A DNA stretch of 64,000 nucleotides from NCBI GenBank assembly GCA_963580455.1, contig OY756970.1, positions 17,484,001 to 17,548,000 on the forward strand. The letters are read 5' to 3'. The DNA comes from Euonymus europaeus (Eukaryota > Streptophyta > Magnoliopsida > Celastrales > Celastraceae). The stretch's first letter is position 1, and the number at the start of each line of letters is the position of its first letter. The notes below the pieces were generated by a model that saw only the letters and a program-made list of their open reading frames with translations, was not told the origin of the DNA and made no database searches. A program made the position numbers and the translations under genes. Positions 23,601 to 40,467 of this stretch are shown here, piece after piece.

Positions 23601-26600
23601 TTTTAAGAAATGATTAATTTTCCACTACTGCTGTTTTCAGCTTTTACGGGACCAAAGAATTTGGATATTGTACCTGCAGCAAATACTTATGTTCAGGTTC
23701 AATTTCTTCTCAGTTTTTAAATGTTGTTTTAGAATTAAACAATGTTACCTTTTTTGTATAATTCATATGCTGGCGCATAAGTCGTGTTTGTTGTTGTTAG
23801 ACCGATCTTCCCCTAAGGCTGTGCTTTTAATGTGCTTTTCATGGGCTTTATCTCTTCACTTTACTTGCTTGGAAGATCCCGTATGCTTGTTATTTATCTT
23901 CAACTACAGCTAGAGAGACACTTGTCTCCTACACAGAGATAGTTGACAGTATATTTGACCTACGACGTACATCTATTCCCTGCGACTGCTTTTCATGTGA
24001 GCCAATAGTTGCATATAATTCTGGCTCAACTTCTTTGACACTTTTGTTCCTGGAATACGGAAGCCTATACCGGGTTCATGTTTTTTTGCGAATTACCAAG
24101 TGGAGGGGATTGTTTTTCTCCTTTTACTATCATCACATATGTCAATCACATCTCCGATTGAACGGATTCTTTTCTGTTGGTAGATTCGAGGATTAGCATG
24201 GCCTGCAGTGCTTGTTGGGTGGGTTGCTCAAAGTGCCAGGTGTGATATACTTTAACCATCCTTTGTCTGCTGAATGAACTGGGACTGGGAACGTCGTTTC
24301 AATTCTTGACTTCGTAGTTTAATACTTATCAGCTATATTTAAAGTGTTAAAACTCCTTAACTGTATTTGCTCAATGTGCAGTACTGCAATTTTCATTAAT
24401 TGTATGGATTAGTTGACATGTGTCCCTCAAGAAAGACAGATTTCATCTCTAAGGATATCTGGTCTACCCCTCAACTTTCCTTTCTGAATTCAAAAATCAC
24501 TTCCTAGTTGCAAATGAAGATTTGCAAATTCATCTTTCATAACCTTACATTTGAATTTCTACCTTAAAGAGATTTTGACCTGAATATTCCTTATCCTAAA
24601 CTGAAATTCAAATTGGCTTTTTTTTTTTTATGTTAGCATCTTATTTTTACTAGGTAGATTTGCTTTCAGGAGGTTATTTCTTACCATTGAACTTAAAGAT
24701 TGGTTTATATTTGATCTTTTTATTATGACATTTCTTTTCTCTATACAGCCTTGGCATGAAAGATTCGTGGGGACCTTTGAAAGCTTTGGCAGTTGCCAGT
24801 GCTATAAATGGCATTGGTGATGTGGTCCTGTGTAGTTTGTTAGGCTATGGTATTGCTGGTGCAGCATGGGCAACAACGGTTTCACAGGTATGCTTAGTGA
24901 ACATTTCAGATATTTTCTCTCTTAAATATGATTTCAGTTTACGTACTGTAAGTATGCTTCCTTTATTTTTTGTATTGCCACTCACCAACATAAGTTTTAG
25001 GTTGTTGCGGGTTATATGATGATTGAAGCTCTGAAAAAGAAAGGATATAATGGATATGCGTTCTCTGTTCCTTCATCCAACGAACTTCTGACAATCTTTG
25101 ATATTGCTGCTCCTGTGTTTATAACTTTGACAGCAAAGGTTAGATTCTCTTGATCTTATGGCTGCATCTGGTCTAATGGGGCTATTTCTATGTGTCTGAT
25201 ATCTACTAACGTTTTCAGGTGGCATTCTATTCTCTCATCATATATTTTTCTACATCTATGGGGACACATACTGTTGCTGCTCATCAGGTTACTTCAACTT
25301 GTACGTTGTGTTAAAGTCTTCTATGGTTTAGCTTTATAACTGCTGAAACTGATGCTTGCTTGCATTGGCAACTCACCGTTTCTTCTAGGTCATGCGACAA
25401 ACATTTGGCATGAGTACAGTGTGGGGTGAGCCTCTCTCTCAAACTGCACAATCGTTTATGCCTGAGTTGCTATATGGTGAAAATCGAAGCTTGGAAAAGG
25501 TTGGTACATAGATAATTAGTAGGCACTGCAGTCATTAAATCATGCATTTTGTTGAATTGCTTGCCACCAAATTCATGTGACAACTGAAAAGTTTAATCTG
25601 TGTTCTTAGGGATGCCACTTGTAAGAAACTTTCCCGACCTTCCTGCCTTCTACATTCTACCCTCACTTCTTCCCAAGGAATTTCAGATTTAAATATCTTC
25701 ATGATTTTTTTTGGTTTGAAGTTTTATGATGAAATGTCGATGACGTCAAACAGGCTAGAATGTTGCTAAAGTCACTAGTGATGATTGGAGCTACACTTGG
25801 ATTGGCATTAGGCATCATTGGAACATCTGTTCCTTGGTTGTTTCCCTATATCTTTACACCTGATCAGAAGGTCATACAAGAGGTTAGTTTTTTGAAGAGT
25901 AACAAACCTCAGTTTCTTCTTTCCTTTCTCGTCAGCAGGAAATGGGTCAGATGGATTGTATTGCTCTATTATAAACACTTTCAATCTGTTCATTGTATCA
26001 CATAATTTCACTACTATTTCAATAGTCGGCAAGTGGAAGTTTACTCTCAAACCTAAATTAGCAAAATAATTGTAGCTAGAAAAGTGGCATCTTGTGATCA
26101 TTTTGTTGATGAAAATTTGAATTAACTATAGTTATCTAATGGATTTAACCGTACTTTATGGGATGATCATATACTTTCATGATCTTTTCAAAGGTTTCCA
26201 TGTGGATGTTACAATGTTGACGTTTTGATACTATTACAATATTCTTATGTCCATACAGATGCACAAAGTGTTGATACCGTACTTTCTTGCATTGGTTGTG
26301 ACACCCAGCACTCATTGCCTTGAGGGAACCTTGCTGGTATGTAAAGTTAGACTTCACTTCAAATGTTCAGTTAACCAACTTATTTCTACGAGCTATTTAT
26401 TTTGCACCAAATTTTAGTGACAATGTTTTTAACTTATTATTATGCCTAAGCTGCTGTTTTCCCAGAAGTCATCCTGCTTGTGTCGCTATTTATTCATGGA
26501 TTTTGCTTGACTATGAAGTTGGAGTATAAGTTGTTTTTGTGCAGGCTTAAATTTTCTTTACTTGTGATTAATGCCCATGGCCTAATTGAGCCAGTTGTAC

Positions 26601-27482
26601 ATAAATTTAAGATGTAAGCAAAGGTAGCGAATGATTTCATGCTTCCTGGGCGAGATAGCCAAATCCCAAAAGCTATATTTTTGGAAACATAGTTCTCTTC
26701 TTTCCTTGTTTATCAGGCCAAAAACGGAATAAATTCCTTGCTAATGAGCCCAAATATTTTGGCGGATCTATTTTGTATTGCTTATAATTTTAAAGTTTTG
26801 TCCCTTGATTTGATGGATTTTGTTGAGCAAAAGTGACTGCCTAGATGGAAATTTTCCTATAAAGGTCCCTCCATAAACCACCGAATACTCATGGACATCG
26901 TTTCAATTGATTTCAATAGATATCTTTGGCAATAATTATCATATTAGTAAGGAGATTCCCAATTTTAAAAATAAAAAAAATAGTCCAGGTGATTGTTGTA
27001 ATACACTGACGCACTCATGATATGAATGTATTTGCACATTACAGCATGAACTTAACTGTTTATTCGTGCAGGCAGGAAGAGATCTTAAATTTATTAGCTG
27101 GTCAATGAGTGGATGCTTTTCGTTGGGTGCTCTTGTCCTCATGGTAAAACCTAATACCCCGTCTCTAGTCTCCAATACTCTTTTCATAGATTTCTAATTT
27201 GTCAACAATGTTCTATTATCCTTTTTTGTTTCCAGTTTGTTAGCAGTAGAGGTTATGGTTTGGCAGGCTGCTGGTTTGCACTTGTTGGATTTCAATGGGT
27301 AAGGCTGACATCTGTAGCCCTTATAGAGGCAGTCAATGTGTATTTTTGCTAATTTGATTGCACTAATTATTACCTTTCAGGCCCGATTCTCCCTTTCACT
27401 CAAGCGCCTTCTGTCTCCTGACGGCATTCTTTATTCTGAAGATTTGAGCGGATATAAAAAGGAGGAACTGAGAGCTGTGTAG
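20646..27482 (+). CDS. DTX46-like: chloroplast MATE-family transporter (EDS5 / DETOXIFICATION 46 group)
   Basis: Fourteen exons, all GT-AG: 20646-21135, 21319-21413, 23356-23464, 23641-23696, 24184-24239, 24749-24887, 25001-25138, 25219-25287, 25389-25499, 25754-25882, 26259-26336, 27072-27143, 27236-27298 and 27381-27482. They give 568 aa. The first ~65 residues are Ser/Arg-rich and acid-poor, like a plastid transit peptide, followed by an acidic linker. MATE landmarks: [63 protein letters not shown] and [14 protein letters not shown] (longer runs abbreviated by family motif). Twelve membrane segments are expected. The EDS5 branch sits in the plastid envelope and exports isochorismate/salicylate precursors; DTX46 is its close paralogue. 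I cannot choose between them. A decayed copy of its last two exons lies at 32.4-33.1 kb. Confidence 0.9.
21414..23355 (+). other. long intron 2 of the MATE gene
   Basis: About 1.9 kb, AT-rich, with splice donor 'gttagt' and acceptor 'tgtgcag'. I saw no coding fragment or clear element within it. Confidence 0.5.
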
Positions 27483-28032
27483 TCTAGAGAATCTCAAGGG
27501 TTCCCACGTATCGACTTCATACCAGAATTCGAACGAAACAATTAGTCTTAAGGAGTTCCCGTGCATCAACCTGCATGCTTCTCTCCAACTTGTTTAACAG
27601 TAAAATTACTGAAATCGGTGTATACTTGTGGTAGCTGCTGATGACGAGATCTTATCCCCCTCCTTGGGCTGTGATAAGTTTTGAATTCACAGCTAATGGC
27701 ATTTGTAATTGTTTTTTGACAAACTGTTTCAAAAAACACACAAGTTTGTAGAGGGGACCCTGGAGTTATAGTGCATACTTTGCTTTCGTGTTTTCTTGCC
27801 CACGTCTACTTTACGACAGCGAGTGCCCCCTATTTCTTATGGTCTGACTTCCATCTATTCCGCTAAAGGGCATCCAAGACAAAATTGGCAAACCGCGTTT
27901 TGTCTTAAGTCTTATATCGCAAGAAGGCAGATTCTTCTTTTTGACCCTGATCGGTTCGTATCAAGAGAGAGTACGTAGAAATTAGAGAAAAGCTTGTATC
28001 AGTTGGTGAGTGGTTCACTGTTTTCTCCTCTC
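27483..28032. other. 3' UTR of the MATE gene and flank of the LINE
   Basis: The first ~300 bp is probably MATE 3' UTR. The remainder is unassigned. The segment ends at the poly(T) tract that marks the tail of the minus-strand LINE. Confidence 0.4.
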
Positions 28033-30785
28033 TTTTTTTTGAAGAAAAACTTCTTTCATTAAAGAACAAGTCCAACTCGATTACAATCTGCCAGATATAC
28101 TGGTCGTACATCAGTGGGCACCTCTCCTACCAATACAGTTGTAAGAGGTATAACCCGACCCATAGACGCTAAATGATCTGCTACTTGATTACAGACTCTT
28201 GGCACATATACTACAATACAAGAAATAGTAGCCATCAATGCTCTAAATCTCTCTAGGACGTGACTATATATCTCACATCTATCAGTAGGGTAATTGATTC
28301 CAGTAACAATGTCCAAGGCATCACCTTCCACAATAACGTTTTGGAACCCCAAGTGAATGGCCATTTGAAGACCAAAGAGGAATGCAACTGCCTCCATGGT
28401 GGTGGCTCCTCCTGCAGAATTGATTCTTTTATGCCCAGAGGCTATGACTTCCCCTCGATAGTTACGTATGACAGAGCCCACACCACCAAATTGAGCCCCA
28501 TTTACCCAGCTTCCATCAACATTTATCTTGTATACATTCATTGGGGGACACTTCCAATGTTGCCCAACACTGCTTGTTGTTACAGTTTGGTGAGATGGTG
28601 ATTGCGCTTCCTTAAAATCGCGAAGTAGAGTGAGAGACATGTTCAACACTTCTTGATTCGTCAACACTTTGTCACCCTCCTCTCGATGCAGTTGCTTATT
28701 TCTAGCAAACCACATGTGGTACAACATAGAGAAAATATTTCCTAGATCATCTTCAGTAACTTGGTTCATAATAAATATCATCCATTGCTGAAAACTAGCA
28801 AAATGATGGCCATAAACATAACAAGGCATAGAGCTTCCCATCCATAAATCAATAGCATATGGGCAATCTTTAAATATGTGGAGGCTCGATTCAGGTTCTA
28901 TACCACACTTGACACATCGTGTGTCGAGGGAAATGCCACGAGCTTGGATATTACAATACGTTGGTAAACTATCATGGCCTATTCTCCATGCAAACACTTT
29001 AATTTTATTGGGAATTTTCAGCTTCCAAATCTTGCTCCATGCAACCAAGCCATGGGGGGAAGAAAGCTGTCACGCATCTGCATCCAAATTCCTAGCCATC
29101 CAGTAAGCTGACTTCACAGTGAATCTTCCATGTGCATCCGGGTTCCAATACATCCTGTCTGGAACGTGCATGCCATATAATGGCACTTGGCAAATACTAT
29201 TCACATCTTCCTCTACAAGTAACTGAGATAAAAGTTCTGGATTCCACCACTGTGATTCACTATCTATAAGCTCATTAACAAGCATGTTGGGATTACCTCT
29301 AACTTCCACTGAGGCTACTCGACCCGTTGTGGTGTTTGGTATCCATGCATCCCGCCATACATATGTGGACAAACCATTACCAATCCTCCATCGGATCCCT
29401 TGTGAGAGAAGATCTCTTGCTGCAAAAATACTTGACCACCCATAGGATGGGGAGGACCCCCTTCTGGCCTCCATGAAGCTCGAGTGAGGAAAATAACGAG
29501 CTTTGAGAACCCGAGCACATAAAGAGTTAGGGTGTTGTATTAACCTCCACCCCTGTTTGGCCAATAATGCCATATTGAACGCACGAAAGTCTCTAAAACC
29601 CAACCCTCCATCATTTTTATGATCACATATTCGATTACAGCCAACCCACCCTAGCTTACGCCCTTGAGCACCTTGCCCCCACCAGAAATTTCGAACAATT
29701 CTGTTAAAATCACAACAAAGCTCGATGGGAAAACGGAAAACACTCATTGCGTAACAAGGTATGGCTTGTGCTACTGCTTTTAATAACGTCTCTTTCCCCG
29801 CCTGAGAAAGGATTTTTTCATTCCAACCTTTTGTCCTCGACCAAACCCTCTCTTTTATGTAGCCAAACAGGGCTTTTTTAGACCTTGTAATAAGAGCGGG
29901 GAGACCCAAATACATGCTATTTTCTGCCATTTCAATCATCGATAGTTGCCTCAATAATGATTGCCTTAATAGCGGATCAACATTGCGGCTGAAAAGAATT
30001 GAAGATTTGTCAAGGTTAATTCGTTGCCCAGATAGATATTCATACACCTCAAAAATTCTAAGAACCTCCGCAGCCTCCTCCGGCTTGGCACGACAGAACA
30101 ACAGGCTATCATCTGCAAAAAAGAGGTGGGCTATTGATGGCGCATTCCGCGAAACTCGAATACCATGTAGTTGGTTGGCTGAAATTGATTGCCGAATTAA
30201 ATGGAAAAAACCCTCTGCACACAATAAAAATAGATATGAGGAAAGTGGGTCCCCTTTGCCTCAACCCCCTGGAAGGTTTGATCAAACCACGAGCCTCTCC
30301 ATTAATAATAAAAGAGTATGAAACTGTAGAGATACAAGTCATAATTCGATCAATCCATGTAGAAGCAAACCCCATTTTATTCATAATCTCATATAGGAAT
30401 TTCCACTCAACCCGGTCATAAGCCTTACTCATATCCAGTTTTAGGGTCATATATCCATTGCTTCGTCCTCGTAGACACTTCATATAGTGGATGTTTTCTG
30501 CTGCCACTATAATATTATCTGATATAAGCCGTCTTGGTACAAAGGCGCTTTGAGTTTCTGAAATCAGGTGAGGAAGCACTGTCTTGAGTCTATTGCAAAG
30601 GCATTTCGAGATAAGCTTGTAGATCACGTTACATAGACTTATAGGCCGGAACTGTGCTATATGAGACGGAGATCCCACCTTTGGAATTAGAACAATCAGA
30701 GTATGTTTTCTCCTTGAGGATGCAGTCTTGGTTGTTTGAGCATCAAAAGATTTGTAAGCAAATTCAAGCATGGGGATCACCCATG
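28033..30785 (-). mobile_element. 5'-truncated LINE (L1-like, with RNase H), reverse transcriptase pseudogene
   Basis: On the minus strand, an RT domain (VLIPKV, FRPISLCNVIYKLISK, LDMSKAYDRVEW, then the catalytic FADDSLLF) is followed by a zinc-binding RT-associated domain (W.KLKIPNKIKVFAWR, RCVKCG...HIFKDC). A plant-type RNase H follows (VDGSW, GGVGSVIR, TMEAVAF, VEGDALD). The tail is poly(A), read as poly(T) at 28,033-28,040. Two lesions are visible. An extra base near 30,260 in 'aggcaaagggga' shifts the frame inside RT. An in-frame TGA at 29,072-29,070 separates RT from the zinc/RNase H part, and the frame is otherwise continuous. The endonuclease and everything upstream of RT are missing, so the copy is dead. 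Confidence 0.88.
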
Positions 30786-30809
30786 AGCATTAGTTAAACG
30801 AAAATGCAG

Positions 30810-30994
30810 ATTTAAGCTTAGTAATCAGTCGCGACAACCACCTGCTGGAAACGGCGTCTCACCCTCTCCAAATCCCGGAAATAGCTTGTGGACCTCGATC
30901 AACGGATCCACTCAACATTCGCTGGCAGGGTCGGGGTTCCTGAACCTTGACGGGACTGTATATGATGGGACTGTTAAAAGCAACAGAGTTGCAG
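30810..30994 (+). other. exon-like open segment of unknown origin between two LINE remnants
   Basis: Open from 30,787 to the TAG at 30,997-30,999 and bounded by good splice signals: acceptor 'aaaatgcag' before 30,810 and donor 'gcag|gttagg' at 30,994. The peptide is rich in Gly, Ser, Asn and Pro (for example SPSPNPGNSLWTS and NLDGTVYDGTV). I do not recognise a family. It may be a captured host exon or chance; 'gacgggactgtatatga' from its end recurs at 31,003 and, in part, at 31,508. Confidence 0.3.
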
Positions 30995-31038
30995 GTTAGG
31001 ATGACGGGACTGTATATGACTCGACGGGCTCGCACACT

Positions 31039-31505
31039 TTTTTTTTTTTTGATGCAAAAGGTACCAGATATCAGTGGGATTTACATCACAGTCAATAAGA
31101 TGAGAGAGCATGGGCGGCCCCATTTTTGTTCCTACTGATATGGTGAAAATAATTTTTCTCAAAAAAATCAGAGAAGCCCTTACATTCCCTTACTACATCG
31201 CCAAAGCAAGATAAATTTTCTTTAGAACAGTTCAAGGCATTCACCACTTAGATGGAATCACACTCCGCCATAAGTTTCTTCACACCCAACTCCACAGCTG
31301 CCTGCAAACCCCTCCTACACGCCACAACCTCAATAACAACAACATCATCGGATCCACAGTATGTACTACGTAGTAGCAACAGCAGAAACCAAACTACCCT
31401 ATCATCCCGTATAACAACCCCTGATCCCGACCGAGATTTATCCACATCTAAAGACAAACAAAATTTGAAGGTTTTAAAGCCATCCACAAAGTTATATGTC
31501 AAAAA
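31039..31505 (-). mobile_element. short 5'-truncated LINE 3' end (RNase H remnant) with flanking direct repeats
   Basis: Poly(T) on the plus strand at about 31,039-31,051 is the element's poly(A) tail. Minus-strand codons read GSGVVIRDDRVV and CRRGLQAAVELGVKKL, matching the RNase H domain of plant LINEs, with a frame or sequence gap between them. The left flank 'atgacgggactgtata...gggctcgc' (31,001-31,032) is repeated on the right from 31,506 with a 9-base deletion, as expected of a target-site duplication. Confidence 0.72.
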
Positions 31506-31530
31506 ATGACGGGACTGTATACGGGCTCGC

Positions 31531-32362
31531 CAGCTTGGTTTGGTCAAGTGTGGTAAAACAAAATTTAAGCTTTTAAAAATATTGAAGAGGGGAACACTCT
31601 GAACATATAACATTAATGTTGTCTTGATGTATAGTAGATAGTAGTTACAAGTTCTGCCTACCAAAGGCCGCAAGTTTGATTCAACCCATCACAAGCCCAA
31701 TTTATGGACACCCAAAAATATCCAAATATGATGTGAAAATAATGAATAGTTGTTTTAAAATGTTAGGAACTCCACACATATTCACTCATTATTTTTCACA
31801 TTATGTTGGGTGTCCAGAAGTTAGATAGTATCATTTTAATTGTTTTTTTTTATTTGGATCCTTACCTATTTTCAACCCCTTATTAGGTTAGCTTTTTTAT
31901 CATTACACATCCAATCAAAGGAAGTTCCATCAAATTGTTTCAACCGTAGACATGTCAAGTCTTTGTAATCACATGCAACTCAAAATCAATAAAAAAGTTA
32001 TCCCATTTTTTTCATATTTTAATTGCATTTTGTCAAAAAAAGAAAAAAGAAAAAAAGAGGGTGATATAAGTTGAGTGTTTCATATACATACTTATAAAAT
32101 TAATCAAACATATGAACAAATATTTTGGAAGAAAACATGGATTGCACTGATTGCATATATACATCAAACCGCTATGTATATGGAGTAGCCCATGCAGCTA
32201 TATAAACATGTCTACGGTGAACTCACTCAGGTGTAATGGGAGACATTGGTTAATATTCTATTAAACCAACTTGGACATAGTTATTTCCATTTACATGTCA
32301 TGTAGCGATAGCGTAATGTTGATAGGATTGTGGGGATTGTACGAAGTAGTAAATAAGTCCAA
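31531..32362. other. AT-rich intergenic DNA
   Basis: No gene, element end or structured repeat was found between the small LINE remnant and the MATE relic. Confidence 0.4.
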
Positions 32363-33132
32363 ATTGTTGGTATGCAATTTTAGGGTTTCAATGGATAAAG
32401 GCTAGCATCTCCGGCACTGTAGAATTAGCTTTGCAGAAACATTTCTCTTCTGGTTTAACTTAATTGGAAATCTTTCCCATTTTTTCAGGCTCGATTTTTC
32501 CTTGCTCTCCAACGTCTTCTTTCACCTATCGTTATAAGTAGGGGTGTGCAAACTGGACCGTAAACTGGTAGAAAATCGAAAATTGGACTAGTTAGTCCGG
32601 TTTGGTTTACTGACCAAATTTTAGTCAACAGTTTGAAAAATCGGACCGGACCAAGATATATGGTTCAGTCTCTGGTTATATTTTCTTGAAACAGCGGTTA
32701 ACCAGATCGGACTGGTTAATTTTAAATGTATTTAAAATTTAAATAAATATATATAGGTGTGAATATATATAGATCTAATGGTATAAATATTTTTTAATTC
32801 CATATCCATTACACATTATTTTATATAAATATTTTTTCTTTAATAATTCAGTACTCATTACCCCTTATTTTATAATTATATGTCCATTACACATTATTTT
32901 ATAATTATTAATAATAATAATTATATAATTAATTACAAAACCGTAATCGAATCGGACCGTTAAAATTGGTTAATCGAATTAACGGTTAACCGAAAATATG
33001 ATTCGATTTCAGTTTCAATTTTTTCAAAACTACCACACCCGATTTTGGTTTCGGTTAACCACCACGCCCCTAGTTATAAGTTTCTCTGAAGGTTTGAACC
33101 CTTGTCGACAAGAGAAGCTGAAAGCTAATTAG
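32363..33132 (+). pseudogene. relic of the last two exons of a MATE gene, split by a MITE
   Basis: 32,363-32,394 resembles the end of exon 13 of the MATE gene at 20.6-27.5 kb ('tgttggtatgcaa...gggtttcaatgg'), but its donor is 'at' instead of GT. After an intron-like stretch and a 'ttttttcag' acceptor, 32,489-32,538 resembles exon 14 (ARFFLALQRLLSP). It resumes after the inserted element at 33,081 and reaches TAG at 33,130-33,132. If the insert and one copy of its 8-bp duplication are ignored, exon 14 is open to its stop. Retention of the intron shows duplication at the DNA level, not a retrocopy. The rest of the duplicated gene is absent. Confidence 0.72.
32539..33072. mobile_element. hAT-type MITE with 8-bp target duplication
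   Basis: A 534-bp AT-rich, non-coding element. The left end is TAGGGGTGTGCA; the right end is CCACGCCCCTA, whose reverse complement is TAGGGGCGTGG. It is flanked by the exact 8-bp direct repeat GTTATAAG (32,531-32,538 and 33,073-33,080). Eight-base duplications and TAGGGGTGTG ends are typical of hAT-derived MITEs. The interior is rich in 'cggttaacc' and 'ggtttggtt' motifs. Confidence 0.88.
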
Positions 33133-33433
33133 TTTTAAGATCGCCGACAGTATTAGAGAGAAAGGATCACTCGAGCTAATGCACAAGTCGAAAAGAATAA
33201 GGAGATTAGCCTAAAATGCCGTCCAACTGTGGAAGACCTGTTGTTGTAGACCGATGCCTCTACCAAAGCACAAGATCATTGTAATTTTATATCTGAATAT
33301 AACATCCAAAAAATGTACACGTGATATATGCTGAACTACATATAAAATTCAAGTGATCAGCCTCTAGTTGGTTTGATAATGTCCCCACACTGGTTGCCCA
33401 TGTCCATGGTCATGGTTCAGGCACCCGGACGAA

Positions 33434-38118
<4,685 letters not shown>

Positions 38119-40467
38119 CTCTACTCATCGACTCTCCTTGGATAAGGTGAACTACAAGATTTTTTAGTTTCCTGGTGTTGGAAATCGGCTTGGGAATGAA
38201 TCATTGCTTTTGGGCCCAGCCCTACACATCAGGCCCAAGGCCCAGCCCTCATAATTTGAAAATTGAAAGAAAATTACGAACGATAATGGTTGAATCAATA
38301 TAAAAAATGATAAAGATTCCAATGATTTTTATCTCAAAATTATACTATTAATATATGGCATCCATTTATTTGGTGTGATTTTCAATGGGCCTCTTATTAT
38401 GATGTTATCACACTCAAAAAATGTCACACACTATTGAAATATTTTTTGGATTAAAATTACCGAGTTTTCTAGCAATATTAATCCATATATGAACGAAATT
38501 TGGGTATCAAGATATCATTATTGTCAATAAGCTTAATAGTAAAAATGCGATCGTCCATTAGGTGAGTATAAATTTTAGTCAAATTCTTCCCAATTTTAGA
38601 GGATCCTTTCAAGGAAAATTTTATTATTAAGCTATAAGACTGGTGGAAATAGACAAGAGAATCGTCTAACCATCACAATATTTGTTTCTCCATTTCATGG
38701 AAAGGCATTGACCCTTATCATCACATAGAGTTGCATTACTTAACGTTATTTTACTAAAATCAATATAATTATTGTAAATGGAGATCAACAATATGATGTA
38801 TCGACACAAAGAAGTCGCACGTAGTTGCTAGAAATGGAGATCAATAATATAATATACCCACACAAAGAAGTCGAATATCTCTACGCGTGTGGTTGCCAGT
38901 GAGAATCAATGAATCATACAGATTGTTCAAGAACAACCAGTTCAAGGTTTTCTATAGTTTTTCCAGAAGTATAATCACACCTTTTTTTTTTTTTTACTTC
39001 TCTCCTAATCTCTCCGTGAGTGAATAAGTGAATATAATCCCCCTTATTTTTTCTTCTTCTTTAGCCATCAATTTATTCGATTTTGCATATATCCTACTTT
39101 TGCTTTCATTACTGACTATCGAAGATTCTCCATTTTTTATTTGCAGAGTGTCATTGTTATCCTGTTTGTTGTAATCCATGCAACAACAGGCGTATTCTTT
39201 TATTAGTTTACATGTATTTAACTTGTCTTAAAAGGGTAAACCAATGTATTGCTTTTGTACTTCTCCCCTAGAGGTTGTACATAACGGGAATTTAAGGCCG
39301 ATATGGGGTAACAACACCCATAACCCCAAACCCCGCAAAGAAATCCCCTTTCCCAATTGCCCCATGGGATTTTTAAGGTTGTGGGCAGAGTAATCTGCCA
39401 TCCGGACTGATACAAAGCAATTTAGCTGTTATTCTTTATCTAGTTGTGTTGTCAATGTGGCTTAATATGATTGTTCTGTTAAGTTAAGTTTGGATATTAT
39501 TTGTTTCATTATTGGGTTAGTGCATAGAATTACGTATTGGGCCGGTTAGTGCACATTTTTGTCCTTAGAGGGAGATATATTTCTTCATACATATCCTTTG
39601 TTTTCTTTTGTAACATGGCAAAACATTTGAGAGAAAAGAAAATATTTTGTAGTCCGTGGACAGACTTTATTGGCCGAACCACGTTAAATCTCTCTGTCCA
39701 TTTTTGCTCTAATTTCTTGCTTGTGTGTGAGTGTGAATCTTGATTGTTGCTGAGAACAGATTTGTGTTATAACATGTTCAACAGGGTTGTTTTTAGTCAA
39801 GTGCTAGTAACTTCACATTAGCTCTGTTAAATTTGGCCGTGGCATCCTTCTTATAATGAAGTCTATAAGCTTCATATACGAATGTTGTACATGCAAGCCT
39901 GTTGGAACTTGGAATGTGCAGCTAAAAGGATAATTTTGCTAGGAATAGAAAGGCCTTCTTTTTCCCAGAACAGAAAGTCTGCAGTTGAGTCCTTGGTTCA
40001 CACCAAAAGGAATATTAGATCAACAGAGAACAGCCAGGTTTAACATGTTTGAAGTTTTAACTTCATTGCAATGCTACAAGAAAAGAAAAAAGAAAAAGAA
40101 AACACAAATAGTAAAGATTTGTAACTCTTACAAAATTACCACCTCTGATTGAAAGCAAGAACGGATAATCGATAGAAGAAGAAAAAAATGGACTGAATAC
40201 ATGCCATATGAACTTAGATTGGCTTATCTGGGTCCATCAAAATATCTTTATCCATCTCTGGCTTACTGCAGTCACTTCAAGTTGCCAAGTCCACCTAACG
40301 TTAACAGAGCTGAGAATACAAGATCTAGAACAAGTTACAGGGGGAAGGAAGGAACCTTGAGGGACCCAGATGGCTAAATCTTCTCGTGGTGACACACAAC
40401 TTAAATATCTTGTTCCTTCAATAGAGAAAGTCAATGTTAATCAGCTCAATCAAAGGTACGTCCTTTT
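38119..40467. other. intergenic region between XK1 and the B-box gene
   Basis: The first few hundred bases hold the XK1 promoter. At about 38,775-38,898 two imperfect ~62-bp tandem units share 'atggagatcaa(c/t)aatat' and 'cacaaagaagtcg'. The stretch 39,220-39,420 is GC-richer and probably repetitive, but I could not assign it. 40,060-40,467 is likely B-box 3' UTR. Confidence 0.45.

Noticed and set aside
39218..39415. Minus-strand frame with a GC-rich, aromatic-rich peptide
   Set aside because: Possibly a transposon fragment, but no motif could be named, so it is only mentioned as probable repeat DNA.
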